Assembly: GCA_964036195.1 (NCBI GenBank)
Contig: OZ038451.1
Span: forward strand, 24,073,927-24,137,926
Length of the DNA: 64,000 nucleotides
Origin: Sphaerolaimus hirsutus
Taxonomy: Eukaryota; Nematoda; Chromadorea; Monhysterida; Sphaerolaimidae
Direction: 5' to 3'
The notes under the pieces are model-generated. The model did not search any database. It saw nothing but the letters and a program-made list of their open reading frames with translations, and was not told the DNA's origin. This document shows positions 1 to 14,100 of the stretch, piece by piece; the first letter of the stretch is position 1; each line of letters begins with the position of its first letter. A program made the position numbers and the translations under genes.

Positions 1-483
1 CTGCCTAGCCTTTTGTTACTCTGTGAAGTTTTACGTGTGATTTTTATTGTTATTTTTCGTTGTTCAACACTCGCTTGTTGCAACTCCATATTTTCCTCCA
101 GTGTAAATATTCAATATTTATATGTACAGTAAAAATTTGAATATAAAAATCGGGCAAAACCGGTAGAATCAATTGGTTCAGTAGATTTTCCTTATCAGTA
201 GATTTTGAACCTCACAATGGCTAGATGCAGAAATGGCTGCATGGCGGTCAGAGGGGATAGTTAGGTAAATAAATGCGATGCTTCCAGGGTTGGCACGATG
301 TATCATAACGAATATCGACTATTTTTCCTATCGAATATCGGATATCGAGCATTTTGCCCACTGAATATCGATTGCGAAAGGTTATATATCGTCCTAACCC
401 TAAATCCCCTGAAACATTCATCTGAAATTCACCCAACCAGTAATCACGCTATTTGACCATAAACTTTCGAATAAAAAAACCAG

Positions 484-2133
484 GAATCGAACCGTCTCCG
501 GCAGTCGTACGGACTGCAAACGACGCGGCTGGCCGATCGAAACGAATTGGTCAATTTTCTGCGCAAAAATGAGATTTTTGACGAGTACGAGTTGGTTGGG
601 TTGACCGACGATGTGACCATTGATGAATTAATTGATAAAACTGCCATTGGCATTGGTTAGTGCTGCATGGTTTGCTGTGTGGAGCCGATATAATCGTGAT
701 TGGTGTTCCAAAAATGGGCGATTTTAAAAAAATATCGAGAATTTTTTTAAAAATATCATTTCTCTGTAAGCCGAAAATGGATAGCAACTCTTTTTTTCAT
801 AATCTAAAAGTATCTCTCAAAAAATACATACCTAATTGAATCTTTCTGGAAAAACTGCCGATTGCTAATCATGATTACACCCAAACCGCCTGTCCTGACA
901 ACCTTTTCCGTTGGGTGACTCTCACTACCTCTCCGAATGAATTTCTGTGGGACTTGGCAAAAATCCAAAAAAAAATTCAAAAATAAAAATCCTCCGCGTG
1001 ATAAAAAATTTCACACAAAAGCGACCAGCTAGTTTCCAAAATCGCGGTGCCCACTAAAATCAAAACAAATAAATCACAAAAAATCAGAGTTGTTAAAAGG
1101 TACGTACGTTTACTCGAAAAATACGCGTACGCGAGTACGCGGTAACTACATTTACATATACTTTTCAAAAAAATACCGTACGCACTTGTACGCGTACACT
1201 TTCAAAGCGTACGCGTACGGAAAATGTATTTATGAAAATTCAATGTGGGACATATTTATAAAGTAACTACACTGCTATGTATTCACAGAAGTGGTTCCAT
1301 TGAATATTTTAGATATGCGGGGGTAGTGACTTTAAAAATTTCAAAATTCGTAACCAAATCGAAATGGTAGTGGAGACAATGGATGTGGTAAACGAGTTGG
1401 GAGAACGATGATTTTTATCTCCTAGAAAAAAGAGACCTTGAAGACTATATAATCTGTCATTTGCTTATAGAAAAACATACGTTGTGCTGTACACGTATGA
1501 AAAAGTGCCCACTTTTACACATTCTATGAAGAAAAGTAGTCATTTCTACACCCACAAAAAAGTACCCACATTTACGCGTACGTACGAGTAAAAAAAAGTA
1601 TTTTACAAAAAAAACTTTACGTTTACATATACTTTTAAAAAAGTTCAGTAATTCTAACAACTCTGCAAAAAATCCCCCCCACCCCTCAGAGGGGCAACGC
1701 TCAGTGCGAGCACACGCCCTATGCGCCTCATGGGCCGACGGGGTGGTTGCCTGCGGCGACACCAACCGCCTGCTCAACGTGGACCAAGCCCTGCTGCACG
1801 CCTGGCGCCAGGTGCCAATCCCAGACCCTGTTAAATGCAATGTAAAATGTAAAATGTCATGCAAAGTGTCAAAAGTCATGCAAAATGCCCTGCAAAATGG
1901 TAACTAGGTTGCCATTTTGCAGGACATATATTTTCCATGACTTTTGATACTTTGCATTGCATTTGACATTTTACAGGGCATTTTACAGGGTCTGGGACTG
2001 CCCCCAGGTGTGCCACGTGTGTCAACAGTACGGCGCGGCGCTCGTGTGCCACGCCGATGATGACCAGTGCGCCAAGAGGTTCCATTTTCCGTGTGCTGTC
2101 GCTGCTGGCGCGGTTTTGGATACGCAGAATAAA
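484..2133 (+). CDS. KMT2C/D: KMT2C/D exons 1-3: pre-ePHD segment and most of extended PHD1
   Basis: Exon 484-655 follows a CCAG acceptor and reads ...FDEYELVGLTDDVTID..., which resembles the segment before ePHD1 in KMT2C/D. It ends in phase 1 at GTTAGT. Exon 1690-1811 continues with RAHALCASWADGV and LLNVDQALLHAWRQ, the H-x2-CA-x-W core of an extended PHD finger. Exon 2008-2133 gives CHVCQQYGAALVC and RFHFPCAVAAGA, the second zinc cluster. The finger closes in the next exon with FCAPH. In the family, ePHD1 with PHD2-3 binds chromatin and partner proteins. The intron 1812-2007 is exactly one transposable element. The first Cys pair of ePHD1 is not evident. A stretch reading NAQCEH in another frame near 1695 leaves room for a small sequence error. 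Confidence 0.85.
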
Positions 2134-5100
2134 GTTAGGGGGGTTTTGGTGGGGGTTTTCGATGTGAAAAGTGTGTGCGATGTACAGTTCATGGATGAAC
2201 ATGTGTGCATTTATTGCGATGGTTAAAGACAGGAAAAATGTTATTTTTAACGACTGCTTTTTTTAACAACAACGTTTTTTGAAAATAGAATATTTTTTTT
2301 TAACTGCCAACTATGGTTGGGTTTAGGGTTGGAAAAAAAACGTTTTTTTTAACTCGATGTTTTTTAAAAAAAACAACGTTTTTTTTTAAAAAGCTCCCAG
2401 ATATGACCTTGTGTCAACATATATAGGTATATCAGACAGTGGCAATACTCTGTGATGTTATATATAACCATATAATGGCTGTTGAGCCATGGAATAGCAT
2501 TATAAGTGGTGATTTGTGTCAAAAATATACATTTTTCGTCGACATATCGTTCCTATATCGCCTTATAGTCAAATGTTTGTGACTGCAGGTAAAGTTTGGC
2601 ATGGAATAGCGATGAAACAAGGTTATAAAAGGAGGTTGTTACTTTGGGAGTGAAGTTACACACTGTGGAGGTACATGGAAGCACATTACCTCAATATTAT
2701 ATTACTACACCGACATATGACGGCTTATTAACCCATGGTAGCATATATAAATGGATACTTTGATCCTAAAAATGCCACAAAACCAATGAAAACAATCACC
2801 AATGTCAATTTGTGTGTGAAATTGCGCGCTTTCGCGCGAAAATTTTGCAAAATACCTAGTGCTTTGTACTAAAAATTTCGGTCGATGTTTGTTTTTTTTT
2901 AAAAACATTACGGACGTCATGTTTTTTTTGTTTTTTTAAACGTTTTTTTTAATAAAAAACGTTTTTAAAAAACATCGGCCAACCCTAGTTTGGTTAACAT
3001 ATAAATATACAGGCATATCAGAGAAGCTATTATTGACATCTTTGATCCATATCAAAGTCGAGAAAAATTATTGAATCTTCTTCATCTAGAATTTTTCACT
3101 ACAATCTTAATCCGCGGCCACTCACTTTTAACCAAGTTATCAATTCCAACCATTCTCAGCGTGTCTTCTGCGCGCCGCACGCGGACACGGCTGGCCTGGG
3201 CCGGCTGCGCTGCGCCAAGTGCGACGAGGGCGGCACGAACCTGATAGCCGACCAACTTTTCTGCGCCGCCTGCTTCAACAGGTACCACGGCAGGTGCCTG
3301 GACATAACTCCCAGTTTCAAAGTGCGCGCCGGCTGGCAGTGCGCCGACTGCAAGTTATGTCAGCAGTGTGGGTCGGTTTGGGTTGGGTTTTTTGGGTCGG
3401 TGAAAGAGTGTTAAGATGTTCCGGTGGTAGATTCGGGTTTCTGGTTCGAAAATTTTGAAATGTGATTTAAATTAGTCGATGATGAGCAAATGGGGCGCCC
3501 TCTTCCGATGAACATGAATCAAACCCAAAAATATACCCTTCATGTGGACAAAGCCCCAACCTCTCTGAGACTGCCTTCCAATCTAAAAATTCCGACACAC
3601 TTAATCATATCCAATCCACCAATACTTCCATTTTCAACAATAAAAAATAAAAAATAAAAACACAGTTGGCCGGGCGATGGAGGTTCAAAAACGATGCTGG
3701 TTTGCGACGCGTGCCACAAGGCCTACCACACTTATTGCTGCGTGCCGCCGCTCAGCTCTGTGCCCAAGCACGCCTGGAAGTGCAAGGTGGGTCACTTGTA
3801 GCTTTTTTGTTGGAATACTTTTTTTTAAATTTGTGAAATTTTTGTATAAAAACTTGAATTAAAGTGTGTAAATGTATTTAAAAAGCCTGTTTAACCAGTA
3901 TTCAGGGTATTTATGGTAAACGTATATATATTTACGTTTTCGAAACTCTGATGGGAACGGATACTATTTTGCGGCCAAAACTTCCATGAACTGATGACAC
4001 ACTTGAGTTTACCGAAATGAACCCTTTTTTATCTCTGTCAAAAGTAGCTGACTTATTCCGTTAAACTTAAATACGTTCAAAGCTGATTGATTACCGTATG
4101 TCTTCGGAATACCCCCTCGTTTAACCACTCTCAAAATTTATACTCTGAAAAAGCAGACCCCCGGCGGGGGGGGGGGGGTAATTCGAGGAAATACGGTAGT
4201 TTTGGACATTTCTTCACACTCACATTCCTTCGTCCATTCGCAGCAATGCCGCCAGTGCGGCGACTGCGGCAGTCGGCAGCCGGGCGCCGGCCCCAGTTCC
4301 CGCTGGCACCTCAAGTACACCGTGTGCGACTCGTGCTACCAGCAGCGCAACAAGGGCCTCTTCTGCCCCGTGTGCCGCCGAGCCTACAGGCACCAGAAGC
4401 AGAAGCAGCTCAAACAGTGCAAGTCGTGCATGAAGTCAGTTGACATTGTTTGAAATGTCAACTGAGAACGCGCTCGAAGGTCTGAGTTCTCGCAGGCAAG
4501 TTCACTTCGAATGCGACCCGTCTGCGGCGAACTCGGGCGCCGACTACACGTGCCCGATGTGCAATCAAACGCCCGGCGCCCTGAACCCCGCCGGTGAGTA
4601 TTTGCAATTTTTGAGAGTAATTAAATGGTGTTTTTTTGAATACCACCATGTATTTGCTCGGAATTAATTCTCCGGGGAATTAATTTTTCCTCAGACTTTT
4701 TTGAGGGATTTTTCGTCAGACTTTTTTTGAGGGGGGGTTTTATTCAAAGGGTGGAATTATTATTTCGTCAAATTTTCTACCAAGTCATTCCACAAAATAT
4801 ACTTTATTTACACAATAACATGCAATTTTTGTTCAAATTGGACATAATAAATTGATCATATGCCTTAAGGGAGGGGGACTTATTCAATGGGAGGAATTAT
4901 TGTTCCTCACTCATTTTACAGGGGGGGTGATTATTCAAGCGAATACGGTATGCACCGAATACACCGGACACTTTGCAGGCATGACGGGTCCACAGGCGCA
5001 GCGCCTTATGCACGGATTACAGGCGAGCAGAGGTGATTTTAACGATGAAACTGAACCAGAGATGAAAAGGGTTCGTTTGTCAGCAGAGAAATTGGCATTG

Positions 5101-8100
5101 TGGAGTGTTTGATTAGTGGAAAGATCATTGTAAATATAGGGCACAGTTAAATCAATCTTAGAAGTGGGTTTGTCTCGGTTTTCCCAATAATCGTTTGAAG
5201 TTGTGGCTTGAAACAATACAGAAATGTCAAATGTATCAATACTTGTTTCTCACAATCAATATCGCACGCAGGAACCCGGAGTCGAAGGGGAACCGACCGA
5301 CTTTTCCCACGGCTTAGATGTGAGTTCCCCCATATCAAGACATCATCATTTCCGTCAACTCGCTCTCGATTTCGTCAACTCATTTGTTCGCGTACTCGCA
5401 GCCGCATCTGTTCGACATACCCGGCCGGTCGCCGTTTCTGCCGCGCGGCGGCGCCGCCTCGAATAAGGGCAAACGGCGGCCGGAGGGACGGCTAGCCTAC
5501 GGCGGCGCCGGCGCCAGGGGGAGGGGTGAGTCTCGGATTTTTTATTTATGCGTTTCATTTTTGATGAGAATTGTTTGTGGATTGGAAAAGTGCCAATGGG
5601 GGGGGGGGTTTAGCTGCGTAGTATTATTGTGGGGGGGGGGGCTTTTTCGTCGCTATTTTTGCGAATATGGGATGTGAATCAGACGTACCTAATGCTGGTG
5701 GATATTCAATGGGCGAGCATTTTTTCTCATCTCAGTCACGCGGCATATTTATTCCGAATGAGCTTTTTCGGAAGGATGTAGTAAATAAATGTTTGGTCTA
5801 CGCGCGCTGAAAATGGCAGCGCATAAGTCATTTATTTATTTATTTATCGAATATTTGTTGTTTCATGTCTTTATGCATTCGAAATGGAAATTCGAGTTAT
5901 AAATCAAAAATGTGCGAGTGTTCTAAATGCAATGCAATGCGTAATGCAATCTCGGCCCCGGCGCGCGCACGGTTTTTCATGAATTTATTATCGGCGCTAG
6001 GCGGACAATTTATGTGTGTGTGTATTTACTAACTGTATCTGTTCAGCGTTTGAATTGAACGAATAAATATTTACAATTAGCTCGCAGATTTCCGCGTATA
6101 CGCGCGTACAAACATTGAAAAATTTATTATTTCGCATACTGATAAACTTTCGCGTTCATTCGAACCGCAGGAGCAAATGTATTTATTCAAATAATATGTG
6201 ATATTTGTGTTACCTTTATACATATATATTTTGAGTGTTGTCTGTTGCTGAAAAAATTTAACCCAGAAATTCAACCGAGTATATGTTTATGCGGGGAGAA
6301 CCCAGAATTGAGATCAGTCAGATGTAAATGTTTGAATAAGTGTAAGCGTAGAATATTCAGCTGCCAGCTACATACTTGCATAATTTTATATTTTGACGGC
6401 TTTTCATGCGATTGAGCTGGCCTTTCCGAAACGTTTTTTTGAATATTTCCACGCCTCGCCTTAGATAAGCTTTTGAATATTTTCATACAGAAAATTGCAT
6501 TCGGTATTTTTCAATGATTTACGCACTCTGCGCATTTTTTTGGGCAAATACATTTTACATGTAGATCGCTTTTACATAAAACTCGGCAGACACATCACAC
6601 TTTGCATAGAAACCTACCATAAACCAACTGAATAATGAACCAAAATCATACGTTTTTTAATCATAATATCGCTTTTTAAATTATTATTATCGGTAATAAA
6701 AAATTACGAAATTTATCACAAGATTTTATTCACTAAATTACGGTAGGATTCTGCGCAAAGTATGCGCTCCACCCGGTACATTCACCCATCGATTCCCCCC
6801 CCCCCCACATCCATTTATCTTCACAGGGAAACTGGGTCGCGGCAGCGGCAAGGGTCGTCGCGGCAGGGCGGCCAGTTCCAGTTTAGCTGGCGCGTCGGCG
6901 GCTACAAGGGGCCTGGTGCGACTGCACGCCGACCGCGGCGGACACAGACAGGCTGCTATGCGGGCGTTGGCTAATTTTAGCAGCAATTGGGGTGGCAATA
7001 ATGGAGGTGTGTTGGTGGCGTTGGCTGTGGGGGTGGGGATTGAATGTCCACTGGGTATCCTATCTCTTTGCCCAGCTGTGGATGTCCAGCGGGAGTATCT
7101 TTTTATTTCTCTGCATCTCCGCTTGATATTCCTCAATTGATATTCCAGTTCCAGTTGAAATAAAAAATAATGATTCATGATTAAAAGTTGAATCAACTTT
7201 AGCTACTTTCAATAAACTAAATACCAATGTGTTTGAGAATGAGATGTCCAGCGGGTAAGAATGTCCCCAACTACTGTTGTCCAACAACAACCATCCAGTA
7301 TCCACCCTTCACCCACCCACAACTTAGGCAACGGCGACAGCGGCGGCGACAACACGGTCGGCTCGGGCAGCATCGCCGGGGAATCGGACACAAATTCAGC
7401 CGACGAAGGCGCCATGGGCGGGGAATTTGCGCTCGCCGGCGGCACCGGCGCAGGCAGTTTCGGTGGGCGCAGCGTGGCCAAAGATGTGGAGGAGTATGTG
7501 CATACTGTGGTGGTTGCCAAAGCGGATGATCAGTTCGTGTTTAGTAGGGTGAGCTTTTGGGGGTTTATTTTTTTGGGTGTGATTTTTCGACCCGATTTTG
7601 GGCCGTGTAAATGTGGCTACCTAAATGTGTTCTCAGGACATCTGCGTGATCTGCGGCAGCTTTGGAAAGGATGAAGAAGGGTTGTTGGTGGGCTGTTCGC
7701 AGTGCGGCCAGTGTTATCACACTTACTGCGCCAATATCAAGGTGCGTCCCATTAGTGCAGTTTTAGTTTGGAACGGAAACTTAACTACCGTATTTGCTTG
7801 CGTAATTCCCCTGGGGGGTAATTTTTAGAGTGGGGGGGCATTCGGGGGGGAGAAGGGGTTGTTCAATCGGGTTAATATTATTTCGTCATGATTTTCAAGC
7901 ATGATTCTATCAACTCATTTCACGAATATACTTTATTAACACAATAAGATGGCATTTTTTGTTCAAATTGTACAAAACAAATGCATCATATACCTTAAAT
8001 GGTATTATTCAAGGGAAAAGTATTTTTACTCACTCGTCCGACAGACGGCAATTATTCAAGGAAATACGGTACGTGAGAACGAAAGTTTCAAAAAAATACT

Positions 8101-11100
8101 GTAAGACTAATGTACACACATTACACAGTCGTTCACGAAGTTGGATTGGCAATTGTTCCAATCTTTTATTCCCAGCTTTAACTAGGCTATTCACATTGAT
8201 TTCCGTCCCTCTCCAAAGCCTTCACCCCCCCCCCCAATCCAGCCCTCAGCGGTAGTCCTGTCGCGCGGCTGGCGCTGCCTCGACTGCACCGTGTGCGAGG
8301 GCTGCGGCTCGGGCGGCGACGAGTCCCACTTGCTGCTGTGCGACGAGTGCGACGTGAGCTATCACAACTATTGTCTGCAGCCCCCGCTGGAGAAGGTGCC
8401 CGACGACGCGTGGAGGTGTAGATGGTGGGTTGGTGTGCAGTTGGAATGGAGTTTTTGGGTAGTTCACTGTGGAAATGGCACTCGAATGGCATCGTAGCTA
8501 TGCACAAAGCAGGGGGCGTTGCAGAACTGGACGGTGGAATGAAATCCCCTGCCCTGTTAAGTGTAAAATCATTGTGTAAAGTGTCAAATGTCATTCAAAA
8601 AAGGTTTAATTTTGAACTGAAAATTACTAAATGTGAAATCCTGAAAGGTGAAATACTGAAATTTTGCATGATAATAGATAAATTTGTATGACATTTTACA
8701 TAACATTTTAAACTCGACTTGCCATTTTACAGGACTCGGGACTGGCACCTGACTACCTGTTATTTAGAATGATAGTGTTTTGTAATGTAATTTTAATGTA
8801 CTAATTTTATCTTCAAACAACACCGTCAACAATTCCATAAAATTGTAAATCAGAAAATGCACCCCTCGATACTTTTTTTCAAGAAAATATCGAACCGATA
8901 CTGAACAGTATTCTTTTTATGACAAAAACCATGCACTAAATAAAAAATAAAACGCAGGTGCGCCGCGTGCGCTCGCTGCAAAGCCGCCTTGCCGGCGACC
9001 GGTCGAAATCAACGCCAAGATGGCCCGTTCAGTTTGTGCAATCCATGCGCCAGTCTCCGCCGCTGTCCGAAGTGCTGTATTTTTTATGGTGAACAGGAAC
9101 CGATCATCGAGTGCCAGACTTGCAAAAGGTGATTTTGGATATATTGTTTCTAAAAAAGTGGCTTAGATATAAACTGTTCTCCAACCCTAAATATACTTAG
9201 CGTACCGCGCAAAGTACGCGCTCAAAGTTACTTATGTCTTAGTCGATAACGCGCGTGCAGGATTCTTATGTAGGCACTTTCAGAAAAAGAAAAAGAAATT
9301 TAAAAAAGGGCGGAGTCGCGTACAACGTTTTTCCCGGAACGTTCTTTCTTTTTTCCGGACAATTTTTATTTTATAAATGATGACGTCATGATAAAGAGTT
9401 TCCTTCAGAATAATGCATAGCGTGCGGCCGCCGAGTATACATTTAAACTCTTCGCAGATGGATGCACACGAAATGCGAGGGTCTGCGCGGGGAGGAGGCC
9501 ATCGAAAACGCTTGCCACGTCGGTTTCCAGTGTTCTACGTGCCGGCCGGACGTGGCCGGCGTGAGCAACACTTGCGGCGGCTTCATGGGCGCCGGCGGCA
9601 TGTTCAATGGTCGGTTTGTGTGGCGGTTGAAGTGAATGCGTGTCGCCTCACGGAAGCCTGCTCGGCATATTTCTATGTTAATTATAGAAGTCCATTTCAG
9701 TGCGAAAAACAGGTGCAAAGCCAAAAAATTGCACTTTGACGAAATTTGCAAGCGGCACGTTACAGCGTCACTTTAGGTTCATCTGGTGCCACGCCAGACC
9801 CTGTAGAATGTGAAATGTCATGCAAAGGTCAAAAATCATGTAAAATGGCAAACTCGTTTGCCATTTTTCAGGGCATTTTGCACCACTTTTGACACTTTGC
9901 ATGACATTTTACAGGGTCTGGCAATGTCCGCAGTACTATTTCGAAACTGTAAGCCAGCTAAATTCGCACACAGCACCAAACGCAGAGCGCGCGGTCGAAT
10001 TCCTGCTGGACGGCGCGTCGGTGACCAAGTCGGGCATGGACGCGGTGCAGCGGCGCAAGTTGCGCGCGCCCTCGCCCGCCGCCGAGTTCGCCCAACAGCA
10101 ACAGCTGCAGCAGATGCACATGCGCGGCCCCATGCCCGTGGTGCAGCGCCGCGCGCTCAGTATGACCGTTGGCGGCTTGCCAGGGTCTTCTATGGGTTTG
10201 TTTTTCTTACTTTAAAGTCGATTATAAATTAAGTTTTCATGGTGTAGAATGAAGAAAAGAACGGGATAATAACTAAAAATAGATTAAAATGACCTGGAAT
10301 GGGTGAAAAGTAGCTGAAAATAGGCATGTAAGTACATAGCTATTTTATCCGAAAATATCGATTATGAAGTTTCGTTAACAAATGCGATTAAAAATGCAAA
10401 AATGTGAAAAATTTGAAGGTTTTGGGTGAAAATTTGGCAAAATCGCTCACTATGTTCACCATAAATGGAAAGATAGCTGAGCCAAGGGGGGGGGGTGTTG
10501 ACGGGGCCCCCGTTCACCGGGCTCCGTATACAATCCGCCCCCCCCCCGCTCAAAAATCCTGGCTACGTCCCTGGTAGTAGCCAAAATATTTTGCCAGGGA
10601 TAGATAGCTGAATGGCTTCCGTGCTATTTATATAGATAGATAACTGGCCGGTTTGGGGGGGGGGGGGGGAGTCTAATTCTTTATTCTCATGATGTGCGAT
10701 ACTCACTCCGTTCATGTTTGCATGCAGGCATGATGGGTCAATCGATCGATCAACAATCCGAAGCGATGCTCAGCGGTTTGGAACGGGAAGATGGTGAGTC
10801 AACTTATCTTGGTGGGAAAAAGTCCAATACTAAAAAGCCCCAAACTTCGCAGACTGCGCCCTGTCCCAATCCGTAGACGATCGCCAGTCTTCCATAGGCG
10901 AGAACGACTCGGAGTTGAACTTCTCTCAACAAAGTTGCGGCATGGCGTCGGTGTTCGGCGGCGCCGGCGTGCCCGGGTCCGTAGTTGGCGGCTTTCCAAC
11001 GGGCGCTTGGCGCGGTGCCAGGGGCGGCGGCGGCAGGGGCGGCAGGGTCAGCAAGCTGCACAAGATGGGCGTGGGCGGATTCGTGCTCAGGCCCAGCAGG

Positions 11101-14100
11101 CAGAGGCAGCTCGCTTTGGAGGCGGCCGCTAAAGAAAAGGCTATCCATATGGCTGCCATGGCGCAGCAAGGTCGGTTTTTTAGTTGCCATTTTTTTTGGG
11201 ATAAGGAAAACCAGTTTTTTTCTGCTTGGTTGATGTTTATGTTGTACGTGTGGACGGTGACTTTTTTTGCCGAAGTAAATTTAAAAAGGAGAAAAAGTAG
11301 TTTTTTATGCATTTGGAATGTTGAAAAAAATTTGTGTGAAATTTGACTTCTTGGTTGACACGAGTTGGTCAATCACAAAATAGCATGGGAAAATGCGTGA
11401 TTTTGAGGAAATCTCACTTCATATGATGTCAAAAATATAATAAAATGAAATCTCTCTGGAAATACCTTGAAAACATAAATACATTGATATTTTCTGACCT
11501 AAAAAAAATTCTTGCGATTTTTCCAATGCTAATCACAACCTAAACACCTAAAAGCGGTCTTCGAAAATCCAGGTCTCGCTGGCATGCCGTTTGACGGCAA
11601 CGACGATAATGACATGGATGGTGCTATGGAATTCGGTCCGGGCGGAGAGCTGCTTAAGACGCGCAAAAAACGCCGTTCAAAACGGTCTCAGCTGGAGGAT
11701 TCCTTCCCTAGCATTATAAAGGTACTTGTTGTTATAATTGTTACAGTCATGTGGAATTCTGTGTGATTTTGTGCACAATTTGAAGGTAGTTCTGAAATTC
11801 AGACATTTCAAATCATCACAACAGACGTTCCGGAGTTAAATTTACTGCAACCAAACTTCTCCATTTATGTCGACAAAATATTTATATAAAAAAAACGAAA
11901 GTATTTTTAATAGGTAATTTTGTATTTGCTATACATAATGCCACGCAAAACTATCGCCAAACCCCCCCCCCCCAAATTCCAGGAGCACTTTTTCGGCACC
12001 GACCAATTAACGGTAGCCGAGGCCACAATGAGTTCCACGCCCGCCGCCGGCCGCCTCAGTCCCAAAGTGGACGACGAGCGGATGGCCAGCGCCGACCAGG
12101 GCGGCTCCGGCGAGAGGGACGACTCGGTGCTCGGCGCCGGCGCCAGCGAGTTTCTGAGGAGGGTCCACGCGGCGCAGCAGCAGCAGCAGCAACAACAGCA
12201 GCAGCAGGTGTGGAGGGCGTTTTGTTCTTGTGTTTTGTGTGGTGGTTGGACAGTGTGGTTTAGACTGAAGGTTACCGTATTTTGGTGAATAAAGTTACGT
12301 GATAAATTAGGTTCGAAGTGTTTTGTACATTTGGATCAAAAAAATTGTTGGTTCGTTATTCAGACTGGATACGGTAGATTTCACTGTAATCTTTCCTGTC
12401 AGCAGACTAGCTGTCGTTTTAACTTCGCTGAGTTTATTCTCATCATTCTGTACGTCATTTTCACGCAGGCTTTGAACGCTTACGATGGCGGCGGTGTGAG
12501 TGATGAACGTTCGTCTGCCCACGGCAATGCCGCCGCGTAAGTGCACTGTTTTGAAGCAAAATTTTGATTTTTATTAAATTTGCATTTGTGCAATTTTTGT
12601 TTTGAAAATTGAAAATTTAATTTTTTGTTTTACTTTTCATCAAAATATTTTTTTTTTCTCCAGAAAATCAAAAAGTTTCAATTTTCATGTGCAAATGCAA
12701 CTTTGATTTTCATGTGCCACTGCAGGTCGGTTGGCGATGGGATGGACGACCAGGCGTTCATGCAAGTCATGAATGATATCGGCATGGATGGGCCCGATTT
12801 GTTGATAAAAATGTTGAATGAAGACGGCGGAAGTGATACCGATGGAGACATAAGAGATATCATCGGCGCCGGTGAGTACCTCAACGGAGTTATTCCCGTG
12901 CTGCTAATGTATTTTCATTTCAGACATTTAAAACATTTCAGACATCGACGAGGGTGACCCGTTCATCAGCAATCTGTCATCGGACGCTCCACCGCCGCCG
13001 CCGCCGGCCCCCCATTCCTCCAACCAACATGAAGCTGATCCGGTTGCAAATGTGCAACAGCACCCAGCGAGCACGCAGCAGCAGCAGCATCTGTTGCAGC
13101 AACAGCAACAGCAGCATCCATTGGAGCAGCAACAACAACAGCCAGTGCAGCAGCAGCAGCCAGTGCAGCCGCAGCAACAACAGCAACCTGTTCCTGCAGC
13201 AGTCCAACACCCGCAGCCCGTGCAGCACGTCGCCGCCATGGGCGTGGGTGTGATGCAGCAGGCTCAGATGGATCCGCAGGCGGTGCACCAGGCGCAGGTG
13301 TGTCTCGTTGACCTGGTGTTTTGACTTAACCTGGTGTTTTGGGTCGACCTGTGTACTGGGGTTTACTTTCGCCCGTTATTTTCAGGTTCAAGCGGCGATG
13401 CGCCAGCACCAAGCGCAGCTGCAGGCTATGCAACAGCAGCACCGACAGCAGCAGCAGATGCAAGCCGCCGCGGCTGCTGCAGCCGCCGCCGCTGCGGCCA
13501 CTGCGCAGCAACAGCAACAGCAATTAGTGCAGGCCCAACTACAACAGCAGCATCAACAACAACAACAGCTGCAGCAAGGCATTCAACAACAGCTGCAGCA
13601 GGGCATTCAACCACAGCCGGTGGTGCAGCGCCCGACCAATCTTCCATCTCACGAGGCGCCTTTGCACATGCAGCACATGCCCGGCCAAGTGCACGAGCAG
13701 CACGCGGCCATGTACGGCAGGCCGGCGGCCGCTATCCCGCAACAAGTGCAGCAGTGGCGAGCGGCGGAGCAGCCGAGCCCTATGCAGCAGGTTTGTTCGG
13801 CTAGAACCCGGTGCACAAGTAGCAATATCCGGTGCCAATGTAGACCCCGTGCTTAAGTACGGCCCCGTACTTGAAAACTGGGACATCATGGGCCAGCAGG
13901 CGTTCAGTATGGGGGGTTGGAGGGGGGGATCCCCCAAACGCTCCAGCTATCTACATATCTATCTAACGATGCTACTATGCTACTTGTGCACCGGCACAGG
14001 GCCCGTTTGTTCTTTGTCGGTTTGCAGTGAATTTACAACATTGCGAAATTGCGTGTCACAGGGGTATCTTGAATTTTGAACCTTCGAGCGGTTGGATAGA

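Noticed and set aside
5071-5112. Stop codon after PHD3 as evidence that KMT2C/D is broken
   Set aside because: The stop lies after a usable donor (GTTCGT at 5071); splicing there keeps phase into three further exons, and the gene is intact to the SET domain.
12928-13937. Long open frames on the - strand rich in Cys or Leu
   Set aside because: They are reverse complements of CAG/CAA polyglutamine exons; the + strand reading is the KMT2C/D protein.
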